The notes under the pieces are model-generated. The model was given only the letters and a program-made list of their open reading frames with translations. It was not told the origin of the DNA and did not search any database. The translations under genes were made by a program, and so were the position numbers. From Patescibacteria group bacterium (GTDB taxonomy: Bacteria; Patescibacteria; Microgenomatia; Daviesbacterales; UBA10151): a stretch of DNA of 7,464 nt. Shown here in pieces: positions 1 through 5,370 of this stretch. Numbering within the stretch: position 1 is the stretch's first letter; every line of letters starts with the position of its first letter. Location of the stretch: NCBI GenBank assembly GCA_023487645.1, contig JAMDBX010000069.1:1-7464 (forward strand), read 5' to 3'.

Positions 1-71
1 TCCTTAATAGCCTCCAGTGCTACTTTAGCTTTAAATGCCGGTGGATGTTGTCTTCGTAATTTCTGATCCAT
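1..71 (-). CDS. IS3-family transposase OrfA, N-terminal fragment (runs off left edge)
   Basis: Reading leftwards from the ATG at 69-71 gives MDQKLRRQHPPAFKAKVALE followed by AIK. This matches the start of IS3-family OrfA proteins (HTH_Tnp_1), whose hallmark is (R/K)R..(F/S)xPEFKAKVALEAI. OrfA supplies the helix-turn-helix that binds the element's ends and is normally joined to the OrfB DDE integrase by -1 frameshifting; OrfB would lie beyond the window. An in-frame stop at 78-80 leaves this ATG as the only start. There is no obvious Shine-Dalgarno sequence. Only 23 codons are visible, so family assignment is good but the subgroup cannot be told, nor whether the element is intact. Confidence 0.75.
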   Translation of the reverse strand, partial: MDQKLRRQHPPAFKAKVALEAIK

Positions 72-113
72 AAATATTTACTAAATTTAGTCTAACACCA
101 CTGTCTAAATTTA
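72..113. mobile_element. Probable terminal region of the IS3-family element
   Basis: This short non-coding strip lies between the OrfA start and the DinB-family stop codon. It contains CTAAATTTA twice (81-89 and 105-113) and GTCTAA twice (90-95 and 103-108). Read towards the transposase it begins TTTAGACAGTGGTGTTAGAC. IS3-family ends sit within roughly 100 bp of OrfA, so the element's terminal inverted repeat is probably here. The second repeat copy covers the stop codon of the neighbouring gene. The exact boundary and target duplication cannot be fixed without the other end. Confidence 0.4.
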
Positions 114-569
114 TGGGTACAGTATACAACTTTTAGGAATCGGTAAATTACAAGCATAAATAAAATTAATCAGTTGACCCTGATGGTGCGATTCATGCTC
201 TACTAAGACCATATAGTTAATCAGAGAACTCGTTCCATCCTCGAATTTTTGAAGAAGGTCAACACCTTCTAAAGCAGAAAAGAGTTTTTTATCTGCTTCC
301 TCCATATGTTTTTTAATTGTTTCAATCGTTATCTCGCCTTCATTATCTAAACTTGAAGCAAATCCTTCCCACGCTCCCTTTGTAATTAAAGGAATATTGC
401 TCTCCTCTGCTCCAATCATGCAGTTAAACTGATATTGAATATCTTGAGACTGGGGAAAAGGAAGTTTTTTGGTTAAATCTTCTTGTTTTAACTCATTAAG
501 GAGATCGTAAGTCATACCCCGAAGCTGTTGCCAATGTTCTTTAACTTGTTGAAGTAAGACATTATTCAT
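111..569 (-). CDS. DinB-family (DUF664-like) putative metal-dependent protein
   Basis: This 152-residue protein has the length and helical pattern of the DinB/YfiT four-helix-bundle superfamily, whose members bind a metal through three histidines and include thiol-dependent transferases of unknown substrate. The C-terminal signature VEHESHHQGQ (about residues 123-132) supplies two ligands, H125 and H129, and is followed by a hydrophobic helix and the usual 'PIPKS' ending. The first histidine, expected in an 'FxH' context around residue 48-50, appears as FNC, so C50 may replace it. The start ATG overlaps the upstream gene's stop by 4 bp (ATGA), so it is the last gene of a coupled operon. Its stop codon lies in repeats that probably belong to the adjoining IS end. 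The family call is good; the biochemical role is unknown. Confidence 0.8.
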   Translation of the reverse strand: MNNVLLQQVKEHWQQLRGMTYDLLNELKQEDLTKKLPFPQSQDIQYQFNCMIGAEESNIPLITKGAWEGFASSLDNEGEITIETIKKHMEEADKKLFSALEGVDLLQKFEDGTSSLINYMVLVEHESHHQGQLINFIYACNLPIPKSCILYP

Positions 570-1066
570 ATCTGATTAAAATTATTAACCTCAGTAACTC
601 TATTTTCAAGATAGGAAAAAACATTTTCTAAGTCTCTGCCTTTAGCTTGAATAGTTTTAGTTGGTAAGACTGGGCTAAATAAAAACCAATCAGTCTCATA
701 AATTTTTAGGTCAACATAAATATCTACATCTTTTGAAAAACCAAAAGGATAAGCGCAACCAGGTTTAGCACCAAAATACTCTTTTAATTCATCTGGGCTA
801 GCGAGTCTTATCTTATCTATGACTAAGATCTGTTTAATGACATCAAAATTGGCTCGATTACCTTGTAGAGTTACATAAACGACAAATTTATCTCCTGCTT
901 TTAGAACTAAACATTTACCTTCCGTTCCAGTAAAACCAGTTTCTCTTTGGACCTCAGCTAAATCCTCATAAGTAAAAGTAGCCTTGTGAGTAAAGAGCTT
1001 GTATTCAACTTTATTGATATCTAGCAGGCGTGTTAAATTTGTATAAGCTTCTTCAGGGTCACTCAT
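566..1066 (-). CDS. YbaK/EbsC-type aminoacyl-tRNA deacylase domain protein
   Basis: This 166-residue protein consists of a single YbaK/prolyl-tRNA-editing domain. The family hydrolyses mischarged tRNAs such as Cys-tRNA(Pro) or Ala-tRNA(Pro) in trans, in the cytoplasm. The conserved catalytic-region lysine is K51 in TEGKCLVLKAG, followed by the core strand and helix of the fold (FVVYVTLQGNRANFD). The glycine-rich loop GAKPGCAYPFGF (about 99-110) corresponds to the family's GxxPGxxxPFG loop, and a late SPVLPTKTIQAKGRDL strand-helix is typical. Both ends overlap neighbours by 4 bp (ATGA), which indicates translational coupling. There is no strong Shine-Dalgarno sequence. Substrate specificity cannot be read from sequence. 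The charged N-terminus (SDPEEAYTNLTRLLD) also fits YbaK relatives that act on amino acids other than proline. Confidence 0.85.
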   Translation of the reverse strand: MSDPEEAYTNLTRLLDINKVEYKLFTHKATFTYEDLAEVQRETGFTGTEGKCLVLKAGDKFVVYVTLQGNRANFDVIKQILVIDKIRLASPDELKEYFGAKPGCAYPFGFSKDVDIYVDLKIYETDWFLFSPVLPTKTIQAKGRDLENVFSYLENRVTEVNNFNQI

Positions 1067-1677
1067 TTTAGTTTTAAGGCAGAAGACACAAAGTCACAAA
1101 GCGGTTTTCCGATAGCTCTTTGCCAAAATTCATCTTGTTCTGGCTGTTCCATCTCTGCGATATATTTACAACTTTGAGGATCGATTTGAAGTGATTCTAA
1201 AGGATAGCCTGGAACAACTTTAGGACTGACCTCGCTTGTAAATACCCTTGGAGAAATAATATTTACTTCACCTAGCGACCCTTGAGGATTAGCTATGCAA
1301 ACTCCAAATTCCCAATGTCCGTTTATTCTTCCGCCCAACCTTTTAATAACTTCCGAATAATGTCCAAGTAAATCTTCGTCTGTCGGTCTGTCATTTCCAT
1401 TACCAATCCTTCTAACATTTAAGCCTGGCTGTTGATCATCAGTTAGCCCATCTAAATATAAGGCGTTATCCATTGAGAGAATTATTTGGTTTAAAGCAAC
1501 TGCATAAGCCAAAGCCTTTTTCTTTGCATTTTCGATAGCAGTTTGTCCATCTTCCTCAACCTTGGGTAATAAATCCTTATTCTCCACGCCTTTTACAGTG
1601 ATATTAAGCGAAGCTAATGCACCACGGATTTGTTTTACCTTAGCTTCATTGGCTGTACCCACTATAATCTCTATCAT
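1063..1677 (-). CDS. Divergent Ham1/RdgB (ITPase)-family nucleotide pyrophosphatase-like protein
   Basis: This 204-residue protein aligns along its length with Ham1/RdgB, enzymes that remove ITP, dITP and XTP from the nucleotide pool. The phosphate-binding motif TANEAK (residues 8-13) matches the family's (T/S)xNxxK, and ENAKKKA (50-56) matches its ENAxxKA helix. However, the usual DDSGL motif appears as SMDNAL (68-73), SARYSG is NVRRIG (87-92), and the C-terminal SHRxxA is replaced around QRAIGKPL (186-193). A late VPGYPLES and KYIAEM retain the GYDPxF and (T)xAEx pattern. It therefore has the fold and one acidic residue (D70), but the base-recognition end is altered, so substrate or activity may differ. 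It begins in a TAATG overlap with the gene before it. Confidence 0.78.
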   Translation of the reverse strand: MIEIIVGTANEAKVKQIRGALASLNITVKGVENKDLLPKVEEDGQTAIENAKKKALAYAVALNQIILSMDNALYLDGLTDDQQPGLNVRRIGNGNDRPTDEDLLGHYSEVIKRLGGRINGHWEFGVCIANPQGSLGEVNIISPRVFTSEVSPKVVPGYPLESLQIDPQSCKYIAEMEQPEQDEFWQRAIGKPLCDFVSSALKLK

Positions 1678-2063
1678 TATTTGGTAATTTCAGGAATAGC
1701 TGACTTTGGTATTTTTCTGACCTTAATCTTTTCCCATCCAAGCAACTTAGCTTTTACTAATCTATGTAATCCATCAAGTAATAACCATCTATTCTTCCAC
1801 CACATGATATCTAGAGGATGCAATAAATCAGCATTCATTATCCTTTCATATTCTTTTTTATATTTTTCTGGATTAGCTAACACATCATTTGGTTTAAGAT
1901 CATAATATCCTCCTGGAGTAAACCAAAAAGGAATATCAAAATGCCACTCCAAATCTTTAATATCCATTTCCTCAACTGGGACGTCCAAAGCCCAAACTTT
2001 TTCCTCACTCCAGTGGAAATCAAATCCAACTTCTTCTATAATTTTTGGTAGCTTTTTATTCAT
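1677..2063 (-). CDS. Small ParB/Srx-like domain protein
   Basis: This 128-residue protein of unknown function has a C-terminal half that resembles the ParB N-terminal/sulfiredoxin-like fold. WLLLDGLHRLVKAKLLGW (about 93-110) matches the 'lIDGxHRlxAaxxlG' nucleotide-binding box, followed by a strand, KIKVRKIP. The first half is rich in Trp and acidic residues (FHWSEEKVWALDV, DLEWHFDIPFWFT) and is not a domain I recognise. There is no helix-turn-helix, so it is not a chromosome-partition ParB. Known relatives of this box include CTPases, sulfiredoxins and small nucleases. It overlaps the HIT gene upstream by 8 bp and shares one base with the ITPase-like gene downstream. Position suggests a nucleotide-related job, but the function is unproven. 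Confidence 0.65.
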   Translation of the reverse strand: MNKKLPKIIEEVGFDFHWSEEKVWALDVPVEEMDIKDLEWHFDIPFWFTPGGYYDLKPNDVLANPEKYKKEYERIMNADLLHPLDIMWWKNRWLLLDGLHRLVKAKLLGWEKIKVRKIPKSAIPEITK

Positions 2064-2529
2064 ACTTTTTTAAGCTTGATTTAATTCTTTGAATATATTC
2101 CAATCGCTCCTCAGGTGTAGTTGCTCTTTTGTGGCTTACATTCTCCTCAAACTTATCATCACTGTATCTTGGGAAAATATGCATGTGATAATGAAAGGCG
2201 TGCTGTCCGCTGGCCGGTTCATTATTTTGCCTGATGGTTATTCCATCACAACCATAAGCATTTTTTACAGCTACAGCAATCTTTTTACTAATATCTAAAA
2301 TTTTATGGCCATATTCTGAATCTAAATCATACAAATTTTCAAAATGTTTATTTGGGACAACAATTAAGTGACCTTCATTGCCATCAATGAAGAAAGAATT
2401 AATAAAAACACTAACAAAATCATCCTTATAGACTAAATCAGCCTGTCTGAGCATGGTGTCATCATTTTCAACACCTTGAACGCCTAAACAAATTGGGCAT
2501 TTATAATCTTGAGGGGCATGGTTAAACAT
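2056..2529 (-). CDS. HIT-family (histidine triad) nucleotide hydrolase/transferase
   Basis: This 157-residue protein carries the histidine triad HYHMHIF at residues 113-119, preceded by SGQHAF, the normal 'GQxxxHxHxHxxPR' context. HIT enzymes act on nucleoside phosphoramidates, adenylylated amino acids or dinucleoside polyphosphates through a covalent nucleotidyl-His intermediate. CPIC (11-14), together with H54 and H62, could form the structural zinc site of many HIT proteins. The ATG at 2529 was chosen because the family starts just before 'PQDYKCPxC'. The frame stays open to 2673, but that extension is atypical and would run through the divergent gene's start. It is the first gene of the five-gene operon. 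A box TG-A-TAGGAT ends 7 nt before the ATG, so its mRNA may be leaderless. Confidence 0.88.
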   Translation of the reverse strand: MFNHAPQDYKCPICLGVQGVENDDTMLRQADLVYKDDFVSVFINSFFIDGNEGHLIVVPNKHFENLYDLDSEYGHKILDISKKIAVAVKNAYGCDGITIRQNNEPASGQHAFHYHMHIFPRYSDDKFEENVSHKRATTPEERLEYIQRIKSSLKKYE

Positions 2530-2536
2530 TTCTCTA

Positions 2537-2545
2537 ATCCTATCA
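2537..2545 (-). promoter_or_regulatory. Putative extended -10 promoter for the HIT-led operon
   Basis: On the minus strand TG-A-TAGGAT lies here, 7 nt before the ATG at 2529. That spacing would put transcription start at or next to the start codon. There is no convincing -35 element. It sits back-to-back with the promoter of the divergent HAD gene in a 37-bp gap. The match is modest, so this is a candidate only. Confidence 0.4.
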
Positions 2546-2549
2546 CTTC

Positions 2550-2558
2550 TGGTAAAAT
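2550..2558 (+). promoter_or_regulatory. Putative extended -10 promoter for the HAD gene
   Basis: TG-G-TAAAAT ends 8 nt before the ATG at 2567. There is no Shine-Dalgarno sequence between them and no clear -35. The position implies a leader of about 0-2 nt, as for several other genes in the window. Confidence 0.5.
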
Positions 2559-2566
2559 CTATCCAT

Positions 2567-3124
2567 ATGATCAAAGCAGTAATGTTTGACCTTGGTGGAG
2601 TACTTACCTTAAACAGAGATGACCATAAAAGGCCGAAAGAAAACCTCAAAGTTAATCCCGAAACTTGGCACAAAGCTGGTTTAGGTCTTATTGATGACGA
2701 AGTGGCTTTTGAAGAGATGGCTAAAAATCACCAAGTAGATTCTCAAACGGTAAAGGAATGGTTATTTTCCAAAAGAAAACCGAATCTGGAAGTTTTTGAA
2801 TTACTATCTAAATTTAAACCGGAAATCAAAAAAGCCATTGTTAGTAACAGTTTGAAATCTATCTTTCATCAATTTATGGACCAATACCAACTAAAAGATA
2901 AATTTGATGTGGTGATTGTTTCCGCAGAGGAACAAGTAAAAAAACCGGACCCGGAAATATTTTTAAGAGCTTATCAAAGGTTGGGGGTTGACCCGTCAGA
3001 GTGTTTATTTGTTGATAACGACCAGGGACATATTGAAGCCGCAGAAAAGCTAGGAATGCAGGGAATATTATTTATAAATCCAAATGATTTAAAAGATAAA
3101 CTTGTTAAATTAAATATAGTTTAA
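2567..3124 (+). CDS. HAD-superfamily hydrolase (subfamily IA-like)
   Basis: This 185-residue cytoplasmic phosphatase-like protein carries all four HAD motifs. Motif I is FDLGGVLT with the nucleophile D8. Motif II is IVSNS with S93. Motif III is KKPDPEIF with K126. Motif IV is LFVDNDQGHIEAAEKLG with D150. A helical cap of about residues 15-85 follows motif I. The second Asp of the usual DxD is glycine (DLG), as in the YihX-like/HAD-IA 'DLGGVL' group, and motif IV is DN rather than DD. Substrates in this group are small phosphorylated metabolites and cannot be predicted here. The gene diverges from the HIT operon and converges on the DUF362 gene, with 7 bp between the two stop codons, so it is probably transcribed alone. 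Confidence 0.88.
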   Translation: MIKAVMFDLGGVLTLNRDDHKRPKENLKVNPETWHKAGLGLIDDEVAFEEMAKNHQVDSQTVKEWLFSKRKPNLEVFELLSKFKPEIKKAIVSNSLKSIFHQFMDQYQLKDKFDVVIVSAEEQVKKPDPEIFLRAYQRLGVDPSECLFVDNDQGHIEAAEKLGMQGILFINPNDLKDKLVKLNIV

Positions 3125-3131
3125 AAAATTT

Positions 3132-3983
3132 TTAGTTTAAATAAGGAATTTGGCTAGGATTAATATTAAATTCTTCACAAACTGCAGTATCTGCTTCTTT
3201 TGGATCCCTGCTTGCAAATATTAAATTTTTATTTTGTTCATAAAACTGACCGTCTTCGCAATAATTTTTAACAAGACTAAATATTCCCTCATTTATCCAA
3301 AGACTGTTTGGAAATAAAACTTGATAAATTTTATTGATATCAATTATTGTCCTGGGGATTAATGAATGATTATCCTGATGATACGGATCTTTTCTTGAAG
3401 GAGACGGAATCAAACCAAAAATATTTTTTAAAGATAAGGAGATAATAATATTTTTGTTGCCTTCTTCTAATTTTATTTTAGCTAAACTGATTAGGGTAGC
3501 TTCATCTTTAATATTAAATAGCTTTTTGGGAATATATGAGTACAAATTCTTCCAATAAATATCTTTGTGTTTTGCTCTAACAATCTCTTCAATAATTTTT
3601 GGGTCTACCACCTCCCCTTTCCAACATTCATCAGTAATATTAATATACTCGGCATTAAATTTTTCTAAAACTTTATCAATTCCTGTACTTTTTAAATAAT
3701 ACTTATCCTGTTTTTTATAAAAATCCCAAAATTTTTTACCACCTTCCAGGTCTGTTTTAAAAGTTTCACTGGGTTCATACTTTAAACCCCTCGATGGTAT
3801 ATAGCTTTCAACAACTATTTTTTTAGAGTTGGGTAGTGCCTCAAAAAGCCATGCTAAAATTTCCGGTTCTGTATAGTTTCCTTTTTCAACACCAACCCAG
3901 TTGGGTTTGATAATTACATATTCAGTTTTGATATTAAAAGATTGAATTAACCTAATAAAATCTTGTTTACCAGAAATAACCAT
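3132..3983 (-). CDS. DUF362-domain protein
   Basis: This 283-residue protein shows the DUF362 layout. VIIKPNWVG (about 23-31) with the following TEPEILAWLFEALP matches the family's 'KPN...T.P..v.al...L' opening. A KKIVVES strand comes next. The hallmark 'LxLKNxFGLIP' appears as SLKNIFGLIPSPSRKDPYH (184-202), followed by IPRTIIDINKIY and a final LWINEGIF strand. Family members are often fused to 4Fe-4S ferredoxin domains; this one has only scattered cysteines (C120, C242, C269) and no such cluster motif. The molecular function of DUF362 is not established. There is no signal peptide, so it is likely cytoplasmic. It lies 50 bp downstream of the secreted-protein gene on the same strand but has its own candidate promoter in that gap. 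Confidence 0.78.
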   Translation of the reverse strand: MVISGKQDFIRLIQSFNIKTEYVIIKPNWVGVEKGNYTEPEILAWLFEALPNSKKIVVESYIPSRGLKYEPSETFKTDLEGGKKFWDFYKKQDKYYLKSTGIDKVLEKFNAEYINITDECWKGEVVDPKIIEEIVRAKHKDIYWKNLYSYIPKKLFNIKDEATLISLAKIKLEEGNKNIIISLSLKNIFGLIPSPSRKDPYHQDNHSLIPRTIIDINKIYQVLFPNSLWINEGIFSLVKNYCEDGQFYEQNKNLIFASRDPKEADTAVCEEFNINPSQIPYLN

Positions 3984-3992
3984 GATGCTCTG

Positions 3993-4001
3993 AGTATAAC
4001 A
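3993..4001 (-). promoter_or_regulatory. Putative extended -10 promoter for the DUF362 gene
   Basis: On the minus strand TG-T-TATACT ends 9 nt before the ATG at 3983, with no Shine-Dalgarno sequence in between. The match to TGnTATAAT is good, with one mismatch. It implies a leader of only a few nucleotides and separate transcription from the upstream secreted-protein gene. Confidence 0.5.
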
Positions 4002-4033
4002 GGAAATATTAAAATAACTTAAGAAGTAAAATT

Positions 4034-4573
4034 TTAAAGTGAGATTAAGTGTTTCAGGGAATCAATGATTTGGTTTAGTACCCCGATTGCCGCTTGGATC
4101 TCCGAGGTGGCTGCCTGAACAGTTACTGTAGCTGAATTGGTGGAAGGAGGAGGTGTGACAGTCTCTGAAGGTGTCGGGGTTAAAGTTGCCGAAGGAGTCA
4201 CTGAGGGAGTTACCGAAGGAGTAACAGTCGGAGTTACAGTCGGTGTGACAGAAGGGGTGACGGTTGGCGTGATCGAAGGAGTGACTGAAGGTGTAACTGT
4301 AGGGGTAATATCATCATTTTCATCCTCGTCTTTTTTACCAATCTCTGATCTGGCTGCTTCCGAGACATCTTCTCCTCCCATGTGCTCCCGGGCAATACAG
4401 GAAACATATTCACCATGGTTTTTCCATTGATCAATGCTGCTGCAGTCTTGATGTTCTGATTTTTCCGTTGATTCATCATTGTGTTTTGGGGAGTTGTTTT
4501 CCCCTTGGGAGGCAAAAGCCGGGGTAACAACAACAATCAAAAGTAAGGTTAAAAGAAAGATTAGTTTTGCCAA
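4034..4573 (-). CDS. Secreted/cell-surface protein with Thr-Pro-Val repeats
   Basis: This 179-residue protein has a signal peptide: MAK, a hydrophobic run to about residue 19, then AFA, with likely cleavage after A21. An acidic, polar segment follows, then C44-SSIDQWKNHGEYVS-C59, whose two cysteines could pair. This KNHGEYVS-C segment with GGE.VSEAA..EIGKK after it recurs, to my knowledge, in secreted Patescibacteria proteins of unknown function. Residues 90-129 are ten tandem TP(S/T)(V/I/A) units, an extended mucin- or stalk-like spacer, followed by a hydrophobic C-terminal helix (about 155-179). The start is TTG at 4571-4573: an in-frame stop lies just upstream at 4586-4588 and no other Met precedes the signal peptide. 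The start touches a palindromic repeat, which may have replaced an original ATG. No enzymatic function is visible. Confidence 0.72.
   Translation of the reverse strand: MAKLIFLLTLLLIVVVTPAFASQGENNSPKHNDESTEKSEHQDCSSIDQWKNHGEYVSCIAREHMGGEDVSEAARSEIGKKDEDENDDITPTVTPSVTPSITPTVTPSVTPTVTPTVTPSVTPSVTPSATLTPTPSETVTPPPSTNSATVTVQAATSEIQAAIGVLNQIIDSLKHLISL
4187..4306 (-). repeat. 12-bp-period coding tandem repeat (ten TP(S/T)V units)
   Basis: Ten consecutive four-residue units encode Thr-Pro-(Ser/Thr)-(Val/Ile/Ala), one unit per 12 bp (120 bp in total). The DNA copies differ mostly at synonymous third positions, for example ACT/ACC/ACG/ACA for Thr. The array is therefore old or selected at protein level rather than freshly expanded. 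Such arrays can still change copy number by slippage. Confidence 0.85.
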
Positions 4574-4610
4574 TGAACTACCCCGTCAGCAAGCTGACGG
4601 GGTAGTTCAT
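4573..4610. repeat. Perfect 18-bp palindrome, REP-like element
   Basis: The left arm (4573-4590) and right arm (4593-4610) are exact reverse complements around a 2-nt AA loop. The arm core is GAACTACCCCGTCAGC. The outer part, with CTAC/GTAG beside a C/G run, resembles REP hairpins mobilised by RAYT/IS200-like Y1 transposases, which recognise GTAG next to a hairpin. It sits between two divergent genes and touches the TTG start of the secreted-protein gene. It is not followed by a T tract on either strand (AAAAAAA on the plus side), so it is not a standard terminator. No transposase is encoded nearby. Confidence 0.65.
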
Positions 4611-4638
4611 TCTTAAAAAAATTAAAGGAAAATTTATC

Positions 4639-4645
4639 GGGAGAA
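4639..4645 (+). promoter_or_regulatory. Shine-Dalgarno sequence for the DUF5667-like gene
   Basis: GGGAGAA lies just upstream of the ATG at 4650. It is one of the few recognisable ribosome-binding sites in this window, where most other starts lack one, so this gene is likely made from an mRNA with a true 5' leader. Confidence 0.6.
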
Positions 4646-4649
4646 ATCC

Positions 4650-5249
4650 ATGGATGAGCTAGAAACTTTAAGAAAAAAATATATTGCAGTTTCAAAACCG
4701 GATAATTTGGATTGGTCCAGCCTGGAAAGCCGTTTGGGTTCTCAGGAGCAACCCAAGTCCTGGCCGGTTAAACAATTTCTTTTAAGCATAACTGCCATAG
4801 TCATAGTTTTATCGATCTTTACCGGAGCAGCTCAGGCTGCCCGACCCGGGGACCAGCTTTACCCCTTAAGGATTTTAACCGATAACCTCATGGCCAAAGT
4901 CAGCGGTGATTCCAGCCAGGTCATCGAAAAAAGAGCTGAGGATATTATTAAAGTCAGCAACGACCCCAAAAAATTGGGTCAGGCAATAGAGCATTACCAA
5001 CAAACTGTGGAGGATATCAGCCGAGAGGCTAGTGGGCCAGCCAAAAAACAGGAGTTAAAAACAGTCCTCAAAAAACAGGAACAAAAATTTGCTGCGGAAG
5101 CCAAGAAAAATCCGGCTTCCCAACCCCAATTGAACCAGTTAATTAACCAGACTCAAAAAGATGAAGGAGAGGTTAAAGGAACTAAAACTAAAGCCAAAGA
5201 CCAAGATCAGGAAAAAGACAACCACCAAAACCACCGGGAAAAAGAATAA
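4650..5249 (+). CDS. DUF5667-like single-pass membrane protein
   Basis: This 199-residue protein has a cytoplasmic N-terminal segment of about 40 residues (DELETLRKKYIAVSKPDNLDW). One transmembrane helix follows at about residues 42-62, then AARPGDQLYPLRILTDNL (63-80), matching the 'A.PGDxLYPLKrxxE/D' entry of DUF5667. The rest is helical and outside the membrane, with a strongly charged Lys/Glu/Gln tail from about 130. The topology (short inside domain, one helix, outside domain) resembles anti-sigma factors such as RsgI-type proteins, but no sigma factor gene is beside it and that role is only a guess. It diverges from the secreted Thr-Pro repeat protein across the palindrome; the two may share surface-related expression. 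The start is fixed by the Shine-Dalgarno sequence just upstream. Confidence 0.75.
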   Translation: MDELETLRKKYIAVSKPDNLDWSSLESRLGSQEQPKSWPVKQFLLSITAIVIVLSIFTGAAQAARPGDQLYPLRILTDNLMAKVSGDSSQVIEKRAEDIIKVSNDPKKLGQAIEHYQQTVEDISREASGPAKKQELKTVLKKQEQKFAAEAKKNPASQPQLNQLINQTQKDEGEVKGTKTKAKDQDQEKDNHQNHREKE

Positions 5250-5320
5250 TTTTAACTTTCTTCTGGAAAATCTTATCCAAAGTTGTTATGTTGGTACTAG
5301 GAATAGTTTTCTAAAAAACA

Positions 5321-5354
5321 TTGCGTCAGATTTTGCGCGAGATTTGCGCGAGAT
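5321..5354 (+). promoter_or_regulatory. Triple direct-repeat operator upstream of fic
   Basis: Three units start at 5321 (TTGCGTCAGAT), 5333 (TTGCGCGAGAT) and 5344 (TTGCGCGAGAT), with start-to-start spacings of 12 and 11 bp, about one helical turn each. The last two are identical and contiguous. The array covers the -35 region and ends 4 bp before the TATAAT box, a repressor-like position. The same motif and the same 12/11 spacing occur again at 6439-6472. This lies in the 121-bp gap 5250-5370, which otherwise shows no gene or hairpin. Confidence 0.65.
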
Positions 5355-5355
5355 A

Positions 5356-5364
5356 TGATATAAT
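5356..5364 (+). promoter_or_regulatory. Extended -10 promoter of fic (leaderless)
   Basis: TG-A-TATAAT is a perfect extended -10 element. Its last base is 6 nt before the ATG at 5371, so the expected start point (+1) falls on the A of the start codon. There is no Shine-Dalgarno sequence. The -35 region is occupied by the TTGCG repeats rather than a TTGACA-like box. Confidence 0.75.
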
Positions 5365-5370
5365 ACATCT

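Noticed and set aside
1630..1905. Open frame on the plus strand across the ITPase-like and ParB-like genes
   Set aside because: Antisense shadow of two genes with clear family matches; no recognisable protein and no start signal.
2089..2298. Open frame on the plus strand within the HIT gene
   Set aside because: Antisense shadow of the HIT coding region.
2530..2673. Longer N-terminus for the HIT protein (48 more residues)
   Set aside because: The extension is unlike any HIT protein, overlaps the start of the HAD gene on the other strand and would cover both promoters; the family begins at the ATG at 2529.
4137..4430. Open frame on the plus strand giving VTEGVTVGV repeats
   Set aside because: This is the antisense reading of the TP(S/T)V array; the minus-strand frame has a signal peptide and recognisable segments.
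4234..4536. Second minus-strand frame within the secreted-protein gene
   Set aside because: Low-complexity out-of-frame reading, no signal peptide or domain.
4573..4620. Palindrome as a rho-independent terminator
   Set aside because: No T tract follows the hairpin on either strand, and it lies between divergent gene starts rather than after a gene end.
5321..5354. CRISPR-like or iteron-origin array
   Set aside because: Only three 11-bp units without spacers, and placed directly on a promoter; an operator explains it better. No replication initiator gene is near.
5161..5358. Small Lys-rich frame overlapping the end of the DUF5667-like gene
   Set aside because: Shifted reading of a Lys/Glu-rich tail running into the operator region; no ribosome site. 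A frameshift of the DUF5667-like protein was considered, but the charged tail ends naturally.
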